A program made the translations under genes and the position numbers. The notes beneath the pieces are model-generated. The model saw nothing but the letters and a program-made list of their open reading frames with translations. It had not been told where the DNA came from and did not search any database. From Paeniglutamicibacter quisquiliarum (lineage in GTDB: Bacteria; Actinomycetota; Actinomycetes; Actinomycetales; Micrococcaceae), in the NCBI RefSeq assembly GCF_019084045.1, contig NZ_JAHRED010000001.1, positions 62,001 through 126,000 of the forward strand: a stretch of DNA of 64,000 bases, in the 5' to 3' direction. Below, piece after piece: positions 34,173-42,556 of the stretch (positions within the stretch are counted from its first letter, which is position 1; each line of letters starts with the position of its first letter).

Positions 34173-34197
34173 ATCTGCCGCATCGAAAGGAATCCCC

Positions 34198-35292
34198 ATG
34201 ACCGCCGTCGCCGCGACCAGCTCCACCACGAACAAGATCCTGCCCCACCCGCTCAATGCCTGGTACGTCGCTGCCTGGGACCACGAGGTCACCCGCAAGC
34301 CCATGTCCCGCCGCATTGCCAACCGCCCGGTGGCGCTCTATCGCACCGAGGACGGAAAGATCGTGGCACTGGCCGACGCTTGCTGGCACCGATTGGCCCC
34401 GCTCTCCATGGGAAAGACCGTGGGCAAGGACGGAATCCAGTGCCCGTACCACGGCATTGTCTACAACTCCGCCGGTCGCTGCGTCTCCATGCCCGCACAG
34501 GAAACCATCAACCCGTCCGCCACGGTCCCTTCCTTCCCGACCGTGGAGCGCTACCGCTACGTGTGGATCTGGATGGGTGACCCGACCCTGGCCGACCCGG
34601 ACCTGGTGCCCGACATGCACCAGATGACCAGCGATGAATGGGCCGGAGACGGGCTGACCATCCACGCTGCCTGCAATTACCAGCTGGTGCTGGACAACCT
34701 CATGGACCTGACCCACGAGGAGTTCGTCCACTCCTCCACGATCGGCCAGGAGGAACTGAGCGAATCCGATTTCGTCACCGTCCGCGAGGGCAACAAGGTC
34801 ACGGTCACCCGGTGGATGCACAACATCGACGCCCCGCCGTTTTGGCTAAAGAACATGCGCGACAAGTTCCCCGGCTTCGAAGGCAAGGTCGACCGCTGGC
34901 AGATCATCAACTTCGAGGCGCCCTCGACCATCAGCATCGACGTGGGCGTTGCCAAGGCCGGCACCGGCGCCCCGGAGGGCGACCGCAGCCAGGGCGTCAA
35001 TGGCTTCGTGATGAACACCATCACCCCGGAGACCGACCGTTCCTCCCATTACTTCTGGGCCTTCATGCGCAATTACTGCCTGGACAGCCAGCTGATCACC
35101 ACGCAGCTGCGCGACGGCGTGCACGGGGTCTTTGGCGAGGACGAGGAAATGCTTCAGGCGCAGCAGGCGGCCATTGACGCCAACCCCGATTACGAGTTCT
35201 ACAACCTGAACATCGATGCCGGCGGCATGTGGGTGAGGCGCATCCTCGAGTCCATGTTGGCCGCCGAGGGCCGTCTAGTCGCCTCCGCCTAA
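34198..35292 (+). CDS. vanA: Vanillate O-demethylase, Rieske oxygenase subunit
   Basis: A 364-residue Rieske non-haem iron oxygenase that converts vanillate to protocatechuate and formaldehyde. The Rieske cluster ligands are Cys62/His64 (CWHRLAPL) and Cys82/His85 (CPYHGIVYN). The mononuclear iron region is DNLMDLTHEEFVH. The ATG follows AAAGGAATCCCC. vanB lies 41 bases downstream, and VanR-like operators lie in the promoter. The 35-kb neighbourhood contains all downstream protocatechuate genes. Confidence 0.94.
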   Translation: MTAVAATSSTTNKILPHPLNAWYVAAWDHEVTRKPMSRRIANRPVALYRTEDGKIVALADACWHRLAPLSMGKTVGKDGIQCPYHGIVYNSAGRCVSMPAQETINPSATVPSFPTVERYRYVWIWMGDPTLADPDLVPDMHQMTSDEWAGDGLTIHAACNYQLVLDNLMDLTHEEFVHSSTIGQEELSESDFVTVREGNKVTVTRWMHNIDAPPFWLKNMRDKFPGFEGKVDRWQIINFEAPSTISIDVGVAKAGTGAPEGDRSQGVNGFVMNTITPETDRSSHYFWAFMRNYCLDSQLITTQLRDGVHGVFGEDEEMLQAQQAAIDANPDYEFYNLNIDAGGMWVRRILESMLAAEGRLVASA

Positions 35293-35332
35293 CGGCGGCG
35301 CAACGGGAAACCCCAGAAAACGGACAAGGACC

Positions 35333-36337
35333 ATGGCAGCAACAAACATTGAAACCTGGCAATCGGCCACCGTCATCGAGACAACCCCGGTGGCCGACGG
35401 CATCGCACGCATCGTGCTGGAGCCCTCCCTGCCGCTTAAGGCGGAACCGGGATCGCACATCGATCTCATGGTCGAGATCGACGGGGAGCCGGCGAAGCGC
35501 TCCTACTCGGTGGTCGAATCCAGCGACGACGGGACGCGGTTGGTGATCAGCGTGATGAGGGCACCGCTCTCGCGGGGCGGCTCGATCTTCATGCACGGGC
35601 TCGCGGTTGGCCAGCGGCTGGAAATCACCCAACCGCTGCAGAACTTCCCGTTGCGCGTCGGCGCGCAACGGTACATCCTGCTCGCCGGCGGCATCGGCAT
35701 CACCGCCATCGCCAACATGGCAGCGGTGCTCAAGCGGCTCAAGGCCGACTACACGCTGGTGTACGTGGGTCGCAGCCGCGGCGCCATGGCATATCTGGGC
35801 GAGCTGGCAGAACTGCACGGGGAAAGGCTGCAGGTCCACGTCGATGACGAGGGCTCCTCGCTGAAGGTCCCCGAACTGGTGGGGCGCGCGGATGCCGGCA
35901 CCGAGCTGTACATGTGCGGACCGATCCGCCTGATGGATGCGGTGCGCCGCAGCTGGGTCGAACGCGAACTCGATGCCCCGAACCTGCGCTACGAGACGTT
36001 CGGCAATAGCGGCTGGTACGACCCCGAGGAATTCATCGTCAGGGTTCCCAAGCTCGACCTCGAGGTCAAGGTCCCGCAGGGACGTTCCATGCTCGAAGCC
36101 CTCGAGGACGCCGGGGCGGAGATGATGTTCGACTGCCGCAAGGGCGAATGCGGGCTCTGCGAGGTCCGCATCCTGGAACTCACCGGTGCCATCGACCACC
36201 GCGACGTGTTCTATTCAGAGCGCCAGCAACGGCTCTCCACCAAGATGAACTGCTGCGTCTCGCGCGCGGTCACCTCCGCCACCGGTTCCCGGGCCGATGC
36301 AGTTGGTCCCGCCGTCATCACCATCGAACCAAACTAG
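35333..36337 (+). CDS. vanB: Vanillate O-demethylase reductase
   Basis: A 334-residue class IA reductase with an FMN-binding domain (RSYSVVESSDDG), an NAD domain (LLAGGIGITAIANM, ELYMCGPIRLMD) and a C-terminal 2Fe-2S ferredoxin domain with CRKGECGLCEV and a later Cys in MNCCV. It passes electrons from NADH to VanA. Spacing and order (vanA-vanB-vanK) match other actinobacteria. Confidence 0.94.
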   Translation: MAATNIETWQSATVIETTPVADGIARIVLEPSLPLKAEPGSHIDLMVEIDGEPAKRSYSVVESSDDGTRLVISVMRAPLSRGGSIFMHGLAVGQRLEITQPLQNFPLRVGAQRYILLAGGIGITAIANMAAVLKRLKADYTLVYVGRSRGAMAYLGELAELHGERLQVHVDDEGSSLKVPELVGRADAGTELYMCGPIRLMDAVRRSWVERELDAPNLRYETFGNSGWYDPEEFIVRVPKLDLEVKVPQGRSMLEALEDAGAEMMFDCRKGECGLCEVRILELTGAIDHRDVFYSERQQRLSTKMNCCVSRAVTSATGSRADAVGPAVITIEPN

Positions 36338-36356
36338 ACCCCGCCCGATCGACACG

Positions 36357-36394
36357 TCACCCCCAAGGACCCCAACAGGATCCTTGGCGGGTGA
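36357..36394 (+). terminator. Hairpin between vanB and vanK
   Basis: TCACCC-type left arm (from 36357) and GGGTGA (36389-36394) plus inner AAGGA/TCCTT form a hairpin followed by TTT. It is placed to reduce read-through into the transporter gene, so vanK may be expressed at a lower level than vanAB. Confidence 0.6.
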
Positions 36395-36428
36395 TTTGTC
36401 GAGCCCAAAAAACCGGAAGAAAAACACC

Positions 36429-37793
36429 ATGAACATCAGAGAACGCATAGACACCTCGCCCATGTCGCCCTTCCAGTGGGTCGTCGTCGGCGTTTGTACC
36501 TTCCTCAACGCCCTGGACGGATTCGACGTCTTGGCCATGGCCTTCACCGCCAACCGCGTCTCCACCGAATTCGGACTCAGTGGCTCCCAACTCGGCGTCC
36601 TGCTCAGCGCCGGACTGCTCGGCATGGCCGCGGGCTCACTGTTCCTCGCACCCTTTGCCGATGTCTTCGGCCGCCGTCCAATGCTGCTGTTCACCACGGG
36701 ACTGGCAGCCGTCGGCATGTTCCTTTCCTCCACGGCGCACTCGGTGACCGACCTGGGCCTGTGGCGCGTGGTCACAGGGCTGGGCGTGGGCGGCATCCTG
36801 GCCTGCACCAACGTCATCACCAGCGAATACTCCAACAAGCGCTGGCGCGGCATGGCCGTGAGCATCTACACCGCCGGCTACGGCGTGGGTGCCACGCTCG
36901 GCGGCATGGCGGCGGTGTCGCTGCAGGCCAGCTATGGCTGGCGTGCGGTCTTCGTTTTTGGCGGCATTGCGACCACCGTTGCCTTCCTCCTGCTGCTGGC
37001 GGTCGTGCCCGAGTCCGTGGACTTCTTGGTCACCAAGCGGCCGCAGCGTGCCGAGCAGCGGCTGGTGGCGCTGGCAACCAAGCTCCGTCTTGGCCCGGAT
37101 ACCGTCCTGCTTCCCGAGCTCGCCGGCCGTCCCGCGGGTCGGGGAGTGAAGGGCCAGCAGCTGACGGCGCTGTTCTCGCCGGCCAACCGACGTGCCACCG
37201 GCCTGATCTGGGTGGCCTTCTTTGCCACAATGTTCGGTTTCTACTTCGTGAACAGCTGGACACCGAAACTGCTGGTGACCGCCGGCATGACCGAAAGCCA
37301 GGGCGTTGTCGGAGGCCTCATGCTCACTCTCGGAGGAACCTTTGGTTCCTTGCTCTTCGGCGCACTGACGACCAAGTGGCAACCCCGAAAGGTATTGCTT
37401 TCCTTTACCGTGCTCTCCTCGATCACCATGGTGGTGTTCATTTCGGCGGTGGGCATCCTGGCCGTTGCGTTTGCCATGGGCATCGTCGTGGGCATGCTCA
37501 TCAATGGCTGCATCGCGGGCCTGTACACCTTGGCTCCCGCCTCCTACGCCCCGCAGACCCGAGGAACCGGCGTGGGCTGGGCCATCGGCATTGGGCGCTT
37601 TGGTGCAATCCTTGCGCCGCTGGCGGCCGGTGCACTGCTGGATGCCGCCTGGACCGCGGGCCAGCTGTACCTGGGTGTGGGCGTCGTGGTGCTGGTGGCT
37701 GCTGTCGCCATCGCGTTCATGCGCTCGCCGAAACTGGCTGATTCGACTGCCATCGTGGCCACCGACGTATTTGACTCGGCGGAAGGACGGTAG
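36429..37793 (+). CDS. vanK: AAHS-type aromatic acid:proton symporter (VanK-like)
   Basis: A 454-residue 12-helix MFS protein. Helix 1 has FLNALDGFDVLAMAF, where the Asp pair typical of aromatic acid symporters (PcaK/VanK) lies, followed by the loop ADVFGRRPML and the second-half ALTTKWQPRKVLL. The ATG at 36429 is poorly marked. Third gene of the van operon, it would import vanillate and possibly protocatechuate. Confidence 0.88.
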   Translation: MNIRERIDTSPMSPFQWVVVGVCTFLNALDGFDVLAMAFTANRVSTEFGLSGSQLGVLLSAGLLGMAAGSLFLAPFADVFGRRPMLLFTTGLAAVGMFLSSTAHSVTDLGLWRVVTGLGVGGILACTNVITSEYSNKRWRGMAVSIYTAGYGVGATLGGMAAVSLQASYGWRAVFVFGGIATTVAFLLLLAVVPESVDFLVTKRPQRAEQRLVALATKLRLGPDTVLLPELAGRPAGRGVKGQQLTALFSPANRRATGLIWVAFFATMFGFYFVNSWTPKLLVTAGMTESQGVVGGLMLTLGGTFGSLLFGALTTKWQPRKVLLSFTVLSSITMVVFISAVGILAVAFAMGIVVGMLINGCIAGLYTLAPASYAPQTRGTGVGWAIGIGRFGAILAPLAAGALLDAAWTAGQLYLGVGVVVLVAAVAIAFMRSPKLADSTAIVATDVFDSAEGR

Positions 37794-37823
37794 CGGTAGC
37801 ACCATTGCTCCCGCGGCCGTATC

Positions 37824-37909
37824 CAGACGGGAATCCGGTGTCGTCCGGACTAATCGTCTGAAGCATCGATGTCCGGTGCAGACCACGTCGTCCGTACCGG
37901 ACATCGATG
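37824..37909. terminator. Two tandem inverted repeats between convergent genes
   Basis: The first is CAGACG (37824-37829) / CGTCTG (37855-37860) with inner TCCGG/CCGGA. The second is a perfect 14-bp repeat, CATCGATGTCCGGT (37864-37877) with ACCGGACATCGATG (37896-37909). They fill the 128-base gap between vanK and the convergent MHS gene. T runs are absent, so terminator function is likely but not certain. Confidence 0.6.
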
Positions 37910-37921
37910 TCCTATGGGAGC

Positions 37922-39343
37922 TCAGCGTTGAAGTGCCACACTGCCGTCACGGTGCAAGGGCTCGGAAACCGGGGCTGGGCCATCCTCACCCATGTCCGCA
38001 TCCAGGTTCTGGATGTCGGAGCCGGATCGGTCCTTGGAACACAGCAGGGCAACCAGGGACATGGCCGAGAAGGACATCCACAGCAGGGCGACCAGCCAGA
38101 GGTCCCCGCCACCGGCAATGACCAGGGCGGTGGCGATCATGGGGGTGAACCCGGCACCGAGGGTGGAGGCCATTTGGTAGCCGATGGAGGTCCCCGAGTA
38201 GCGCACCGCCGTCGGGAAGAGCTCGCCGGCGAAGGCCCCGTAGGGGCCGGAGGTGAAGCCCTGGACCAGGCTCAGGCCCAGCACGATGGCCAGCATGAAC
38301 GCCATGGTGCTGCCCATGTCGAGCAACGCCATGACGGGGAAGGCAAGGACGATGGCTCCGACGTTGCCCCAGATGAGGATCTTTCGCCGCCCCAGCCGGT
38401 CACTGAGCTTCGAGGCGGTGATGATGGCCAGCACGGTGAAGACGCCGCCGATGGCCTTGATGTTCAGGACCTCGGTTTGGGCCAGGACGGCCTGCTGCAC
38501 GGCAAAGGAGATCGCCCAAGCGCCCATGAGGCCCTGTGCCATTTGGCCGGAGAGTCCCGAAACCATGGCGATCAGCAGCGGCTTGCGGTGGTCCCGGAAG
38601 AGATCCGCAACCGGGATGCGCCTCTTGGACTTCTGCGAGGCCGCGGAAACCTCGGTGAAGATCTTGGATTCGGACACCCGCATGCGGATGAAGATGGCCA
38701 GCATCATGAGCACGGCGGAGAACACGAACGGGACTCGCCAGCCCCAGGCCAAAAACTGGGCCTTGGGCAGGGTGGACATGGCGGAGAGGATCAACGTGCC
38801 CAGAATGGTTCCCGCGGGTGCGCCCATGTAGGCAAAGGCCGATGCGAAGCCACGGGAACTCTTCTTGGAGTTCTCGAAGGCCAGGAGCATCGCCCCGCCC
38901 CATTCCCCGCCCACGGCCAGGCCCTGGAAGATGCGCAGCGAAACCAGCAGGATGGGAGCCCAGACGCCGATCTGTGCCGTTGTCGGCAGCAGTCCGATCA
39001 GGGTGGAAGCGATGCCCATGGCCAGGACCGTGGTGATCAGGATGGCCTTGCGGCCGATCTTGTCGCCCAGGTTGCCGAACAGGAACGCCCCCAGCGGCCT
39101 GGCAATGTAGCCCACGGCCAGGGTCCCGAAGGACACGAACAGCGCCGCATTTGGGTCCAGGCCGGCAAAGAACACCTGGTTGAAAACGATTCCCGCGGCC
39201 GTGGCGTAAAGAATGAAATCGTAATACTCGACGGCTGTGCCCAGGAAGCTCGAGAACAAGATCCTGCGCATCTCCTTGGGGCTGGCATGGTAAACCTTGC
39301 CTTCGGATGCCGGGGCTCCGGCGGCGTGTCCGTGGTGACTCAT
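37922..39343 (-). CDS. MHS-family MFS transporter (aromatic or carboxylic acid)
   Basis: A 473-residue 12-helix symporter: FLGTAVEYYDFILYATAAGI in helix 1, GDKIGRKAIL in loop 2-3, GGEWGGAMLLAFEN and SDRLGRRKIL. It belongs to a different MHS branch from the transporters at 1189 and 50686. AAAGGA precedes the ATG. It is followed upstream, on the same strand, by a metallo-beta-lactamase-fold gene 31 bases away, and a LysR is divergent. Substrate unknown. Confidence 0.82.
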   Translation of the reverse strand: MSHHGHAAGAPASEGKVYHASPKEMRRILFSSFLGTAVEYYDFILYATAAGIVFNQVFFAGLDPNAALFVSFGTLAVGYIARPLGAFLFGNLGDKIGRKAILITTVLAMGIASTLIGLLPTTAQIGVWAPILLVSLRIFQGLAVGGEWGGAMLLAFENSKKSSRGFASAFAYMGAPAGTILGTLILSAMSTLPKAQFLAWGWRVPFVFSAVLMMLAIFIRMRVSESKIFTEVSAASQKSKRRIPVADLFRDHRKPLLIAMVSGLSGQMAQGLMGAWAISFAVQQAVLAQTEVLNIKAIGGVFTVLAIITASKLSDRLGRRKILIWGNVGAIVLAFPVMALLDMGSTMAFMLAIVLGLSLVQGFTSGPYGAFAGELFPTAVRYSGTSIGYQMASTLGAGFTPMIATALVIAGGGDLWLVALLWMSFSAMSLVALLCSKDRSGSDIQNLDADMGEDGPAPVSEPLHRDGSVALQR

Positions 39344-39374
39344 GGCGACGTCCTTTCTGTGTTGGGGATGGATG

Positions 39375-40445
39375 TTAGCGATTGTTCGTGCCGGATGCGG
39401 CCAGGTTCCCCGTGACGCGGGAGGCCGTCCCGAAAGGGATGATCTCGAGGTCGTCGGGGATCGAAAGGGCACCGCCAAAAGTCGTTCGCGCCTCGGTCCA
39501 GGCCTCCGGTGGGGAGTAGCTGGGCACCAGGTGGTGCAGCGCCAGATGGGCGACACCTGCGTCGGCGGCAATTTGTCCCGCCTCCGCCGCCGTGGTGTGG
39601 GCGCGGCGGTGGTGGTCCATGGTTGCCTGCAGCATCTGTGCGTCGGAGTACTGCGCTGCGAGGATGTCGAGGTTGATGGCCTCGTGGAGCAGCAGGTCGG
39701 TGCCGCGGGCGAGGGTGACCATGTTGGCGCACGGTGCGGTGTCCCCGGAGATCGTCACCGATCCGTGGGGGGTGTCGAAGCGGAACGCATAGGCCGGTGC
39801 GGTGGGGTGGTGAGAGACGAGGATCGCGGTCACGGTGACGTTGCCGTCGCGGAAAACTTCGATTGGTTCCATGTCCGGCGCCACGTTGCTGTCGGGATCG
39901 AAACCTAATCCCTCGGGCAGCTTGATCTCCCTCGGGTCGAACTGTGCCGCGGGGGAAATTGCCAGGGAATCGAAGATCCGGTCGTTGCAGTCGGTGGCGT
40001 AGGCGGCCAGGATTCCCGAGACCAGGCCTTCGATGCCGGGGGTCGGACGATCGGGGGCGATGGGTTCGGGCATCGAGGTGGCTCGCGGCGACAAGGGAGG
40101 AAGCTTGCCCCGGTCGCCCGGCCCCACCACCGGAATCGGCCCGCGGGGGCTGTTCTTGAGTTCAAACGCGCCAAAGAGCAAGAGCGAGGGCAAATCCACG
40201 GTGTGGTCCGAATGCATGTGGGTGATGAAGATTCCGCCCAGATTCGACATCGACAGGCCCGCCGCGTTCGCCTGCCGCCCGGCACCTTGGCCGCAATCGA
40301 CCAGGTACCAGGTTTCACCGACGACCACGGCCGTGGCAATGCCAAAGCGCGGGGTTCCGTCGTGGTCCTTCCACCAGCGCGGGCCGCCGGCGGTGCCCAG
40401 GGTGACAACGTAGGGAATCGGTTCGGAGTGTTCGGCGTCGGTCAT
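39375..40445 (-). CDS. MBL-fold metallohydrolase
   Basis: A 356-residue metallo-beta-lactamase-fold enzyme with HMHSDHTVDL as the zinc motif, DCGQGAGRQ and SGDTAPC, the later metal Asp region, and a C-terminal His in ALHHLVPSYSP. The layout is of the RNase Z/arylsulfatase-like branch, not a beta-lactamase. It is first in a unit with the MHS transporter and is divergent from a LysR. A secreted form is unlikely since there is no signal peptide. It probably hydrolyses an ester, lactone or sulfate ester imported by the transporter; this is inferred. Confidence 0.75.
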   Translation of the reverse strand: MTDAEHSEPIPYVVTLGTAGGPRWWKDHDGTPRFGIATAVVVGETWYLVDCGQGAGRQANAAGLSMSNLGGIFITHMHSDHTVDLPSLLLFGAFELKNSPRGPIPVVGPGDRGKLPPLSPRATSMPEPIAPDRPTPGIEGLVSGILAAYATDCNDRIFDSLAISPAAQFDPREIKLPEGLGFDPDSNVAPDMEPIEVFRDGNVTVTAILVSHHPTAPAYAFRFDTPHGSVTISGDTAPCANMVTLARGTDLLLHEAINLDILAAQYSDAQMLQATMDHHRRAHTTAAEAGQIAADAGVAHLALHHLVPSYSPPEAWTEARTTFGGALSIPDDLEIIPFGTASRVTGNLAASGTNNR

Positions 40446-40602
40446 GGTGGAGGTTCTCGCTTTCCGGCGGATGGGATGGGGAGTCGGCTTGGCAGGAATT
40501 CTGGCCGGAACGTTGCGGGCCGATGCTTGCTCCACTCCATCTTGGTGTCGGCGATCACATTTGCCTAGCTAGAATTACTGCATACGGTCATAAGGAGAAC
40601 TA

Positions 40603-41493
40603 ATGAGTGAACTAACGCTGCGCCAACTCGAGTACTTCGCGGCGGTCGCGGAAACCCAGTCGGTCACCCATGCAGCGCGCCTCTGCCATGTCAGCCAAGG
40701 TGCGGTGAGCCTGGCTCTCGGGCAACTGGAACATGCCCTGGGTGTCACGCTCGCCATGCGCCAGCGCGGCCGCGGCATTGCGCTCACACCCGAGGGGCAG
40801 GAGGTGGCCACGCGCGCACGATTCATCACCGAGCAGGTGGAGCGCCTGCGCGACGCCGTTTCCCAGGTGCATGCCGGGCTCTCCGGCCGGTTGAGCATCG
40901 GGGTCTTCACCACGGTGGCCGTCCACGTCGTCCCGCACCTCATTGACTGGTTCTGCACGCGCCATCCCGAGATGCAGCTCTCATTCGTCGAGGGCAGCGG
41001 CCCCGAAATCCAGGAAGCGCTGTTCGCCGGACGTACGCAGCTGTCCATCGGCTACGAGACCCAATTCGGGCAGGACTGCACGGTGGAAGTGCTTCAGGAA
41101 TTCCACCGCAAGGTGGTGGTAAGCCCAGGGCATCCGCTGGCGGAATTCGAGGAAATCAGTTTAGCGCAGCTGACACAGTACCCGGCGGCCTTCCTGAACC
41201 TGGAGCCGGCGCTGCAGCACACGCTGGCGGAATTCCAGCGCCATGGCGTCACGGCCAACGTCGGCTGGCTTCTGGCCAATGTGCCGTCCATCCACTCGAT
41301 CGTGGGCCGGGGCCTGGCGTACTCGCTGCTGATGCAGCCGACCGAGAGCAGCATGGAAAACCGCCCGCTGGTGTTCCGTCCGCTATCGGACGAAACCCAG
41401 ACCAATTCCTTGGTGGCTGCCATGCCGAAGGGGGTCAGTCGCAGCGCCATGGTCACGGAGGCGTTGGCCGCGCTGCATGGGCAATGGAGCTAG
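40603..41493 (+). CDS. LysR-family regulator
   Basis: A 296-residue LysR protein. The helix-turn-helix (FAAVAETQSVTHAARLCHVS, then QGAVSLALGQLEHALGVTLA) lies in residues 10-65 and the effector domain follows. The ATG follows AAGGAG. It is divergent from the MBL-hydrolase/MHS unit, which it probably activates. The 157-base gap holds a CTAGCTAG palindrome at 40565-40572 but no clear LysR box. It is not closely similar to the paralogous pair at 2718 and 52167. Confidence 0.86.
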   Translation: MSELTLRQLEYFAAVAETQSVTHAARLCHVSQGAVSLALGQLEHALGVTLAMRQRGRGIALTPEGQEVATRARFITEQVERLRDAVSQVHAGLSGRLSIGVFTTVAVHVVPHLIDWFCTRHPEMQLSFVEGSGPEIQEALFAGRTQLSIGYETQFGQDCTVEVLQEFHRKVVVSPGHPLAEFEEISLAQLTQYPAAFLNLEPALQHTLAEFQRHGVTANVGWLLANVPSIHSIVGRGLAYSLLMQPTESSMENRPLVFRPLSDETQTNSLVAAMPKGVSRSAMVTEALAALHGQWS

Positions 41494-41556
41494 GCCGGAT
41501 TTGGCTCGGCTCAACTGGTAGTTATCGCCCATCGCCCCCGCCTGATAGGGCCGCTC

Positions 41557-42306
41557 CTAGGCTTCCTGTACGGGAACCAGTGCGCGCGAAATGCCGCGTG
41601 CCGCGGTCTGCAACGCCATGACCGCCGCCGGCAGCAGGTCCGACCCGAGGGGGACCACCACGGCCAGGACCGCGAGCGCGTGGCCCCGGTCGTCGAGGAT
41701 CGGAACCGCCGCGCCGGTGGTGTCGGTGTCGATGAACCCGTCGAAGGTCGCGTATCCGGTGCGCCGGATTTCGGCCAGTTCATGCCGCAGCCTGGGGTGC
41801 TGGCCATGCATGGTGTCCCCGTGGCGTTCCAAATACCCTTCCAGCACATTGGCGGGGGAGTACGCGAGCAGTGCCATGCCCATGGAGGTCAGGTGCACCG
41901 GCATGCGTCCGGCCACGTTGGCCTGGTTGACCACCGAACCGGGGCGGGAGAGCCGCTCGATGACCAGCACGTCGTCCTCGTGCAGCACGGCGAGCTGGGT
42001 GTTTTGCCCCACCAGCTGGTTGATGTCTTCCATGAAGGGCAGCGCGGCCTGGCGCAGGTTCAGCGTGGAGGCGCTTCGGTTGGCCAGTTCCCACAACCGC
42101 AGCCCGAGACGTACCTGTCCGTCGGAATCGCGTGCCAGCAGGCCGTGGGACACAAGGTTCTCCAGCAAGCGGTAGGTGGTTGCCCGGGGCACGTCGGCCC
42201 GGCGGGCCAGTGCATTGACGGTCAACGTGGGATTTTGCGCGTCAAAGGCATCAAGGATCCGCACGAGGCGGTCCAGCATCGAGTCCCCGCTCGGCGAATT
42301 GGCCAT
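41557..42306 (-). CDS. IclR-family regulator
   Basis: A 249-residue IclR protein. The winged helix (LDRLVRILDAFDAQNPTLTV, ADVPRATTYRLLENLVSHGL) covers residues 9-70 and the IclR effector domain follows (MPVHLTSMGMALLAYSP). It is divergent from the BetT-type transporter, with a 250-base gap between. Target genes could be the transporter or a distant aromatic operon such as pobA; nothing in the sequence decides. No strong ribosome site precedes the ATG. Confidence 0.82.
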   Translation of the reverse strand: MANSPSGDSMLDRLVRILDAFDAQNPTLTVNALARRADVPRATTYRLLENLVSHGLLARDSDGQVRLGLRLWELANRSASTLNLRQAALPFMEDINQLVGQNTQLAVLHEDDVLVIERLSRPGSVVNQANVAGRMPVHLTSMGMALLAYSPANVLEGYLERHGDTMHGQHPRLRHELAEIRRTGYATFDGFIDTDTTGAAVPILDDRGHALAVLAVVVPLGSDLLPAAVMALQTAARGISRALVPVQEA

Positions 42307-42556
42307 GAAACCACTGTAGAACAGTTGGAATGGACCGTTGGCCGCACAAAAAGCGGACCCGTGGCGGTACCGCGTGGAGATTAAGATAACCGCGGCCAAT
42401 GTTCCGGATTCCGGCAGACAATGCCTACGATGAGCACAGCAGGCAATCAGGTGCAACAGGTCCATCCGGTCCCGCTTCCTACCGTTTGACTAGCGGTTCC
42501 TCAATTCGTGGGCGGACATGTGGCGACACCTGGTCCACAGATCAAAGGAGAACCAC

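Noticed and set aside
42338-42399. TTGGCCGC and GCGGCCAA repeat plus GCGGTACCGC palindrome upstream of betT as an operator
   Set aside because: The arms are 46 bases apart and simple GC palindromes are frequent here; not enough to claim a site.
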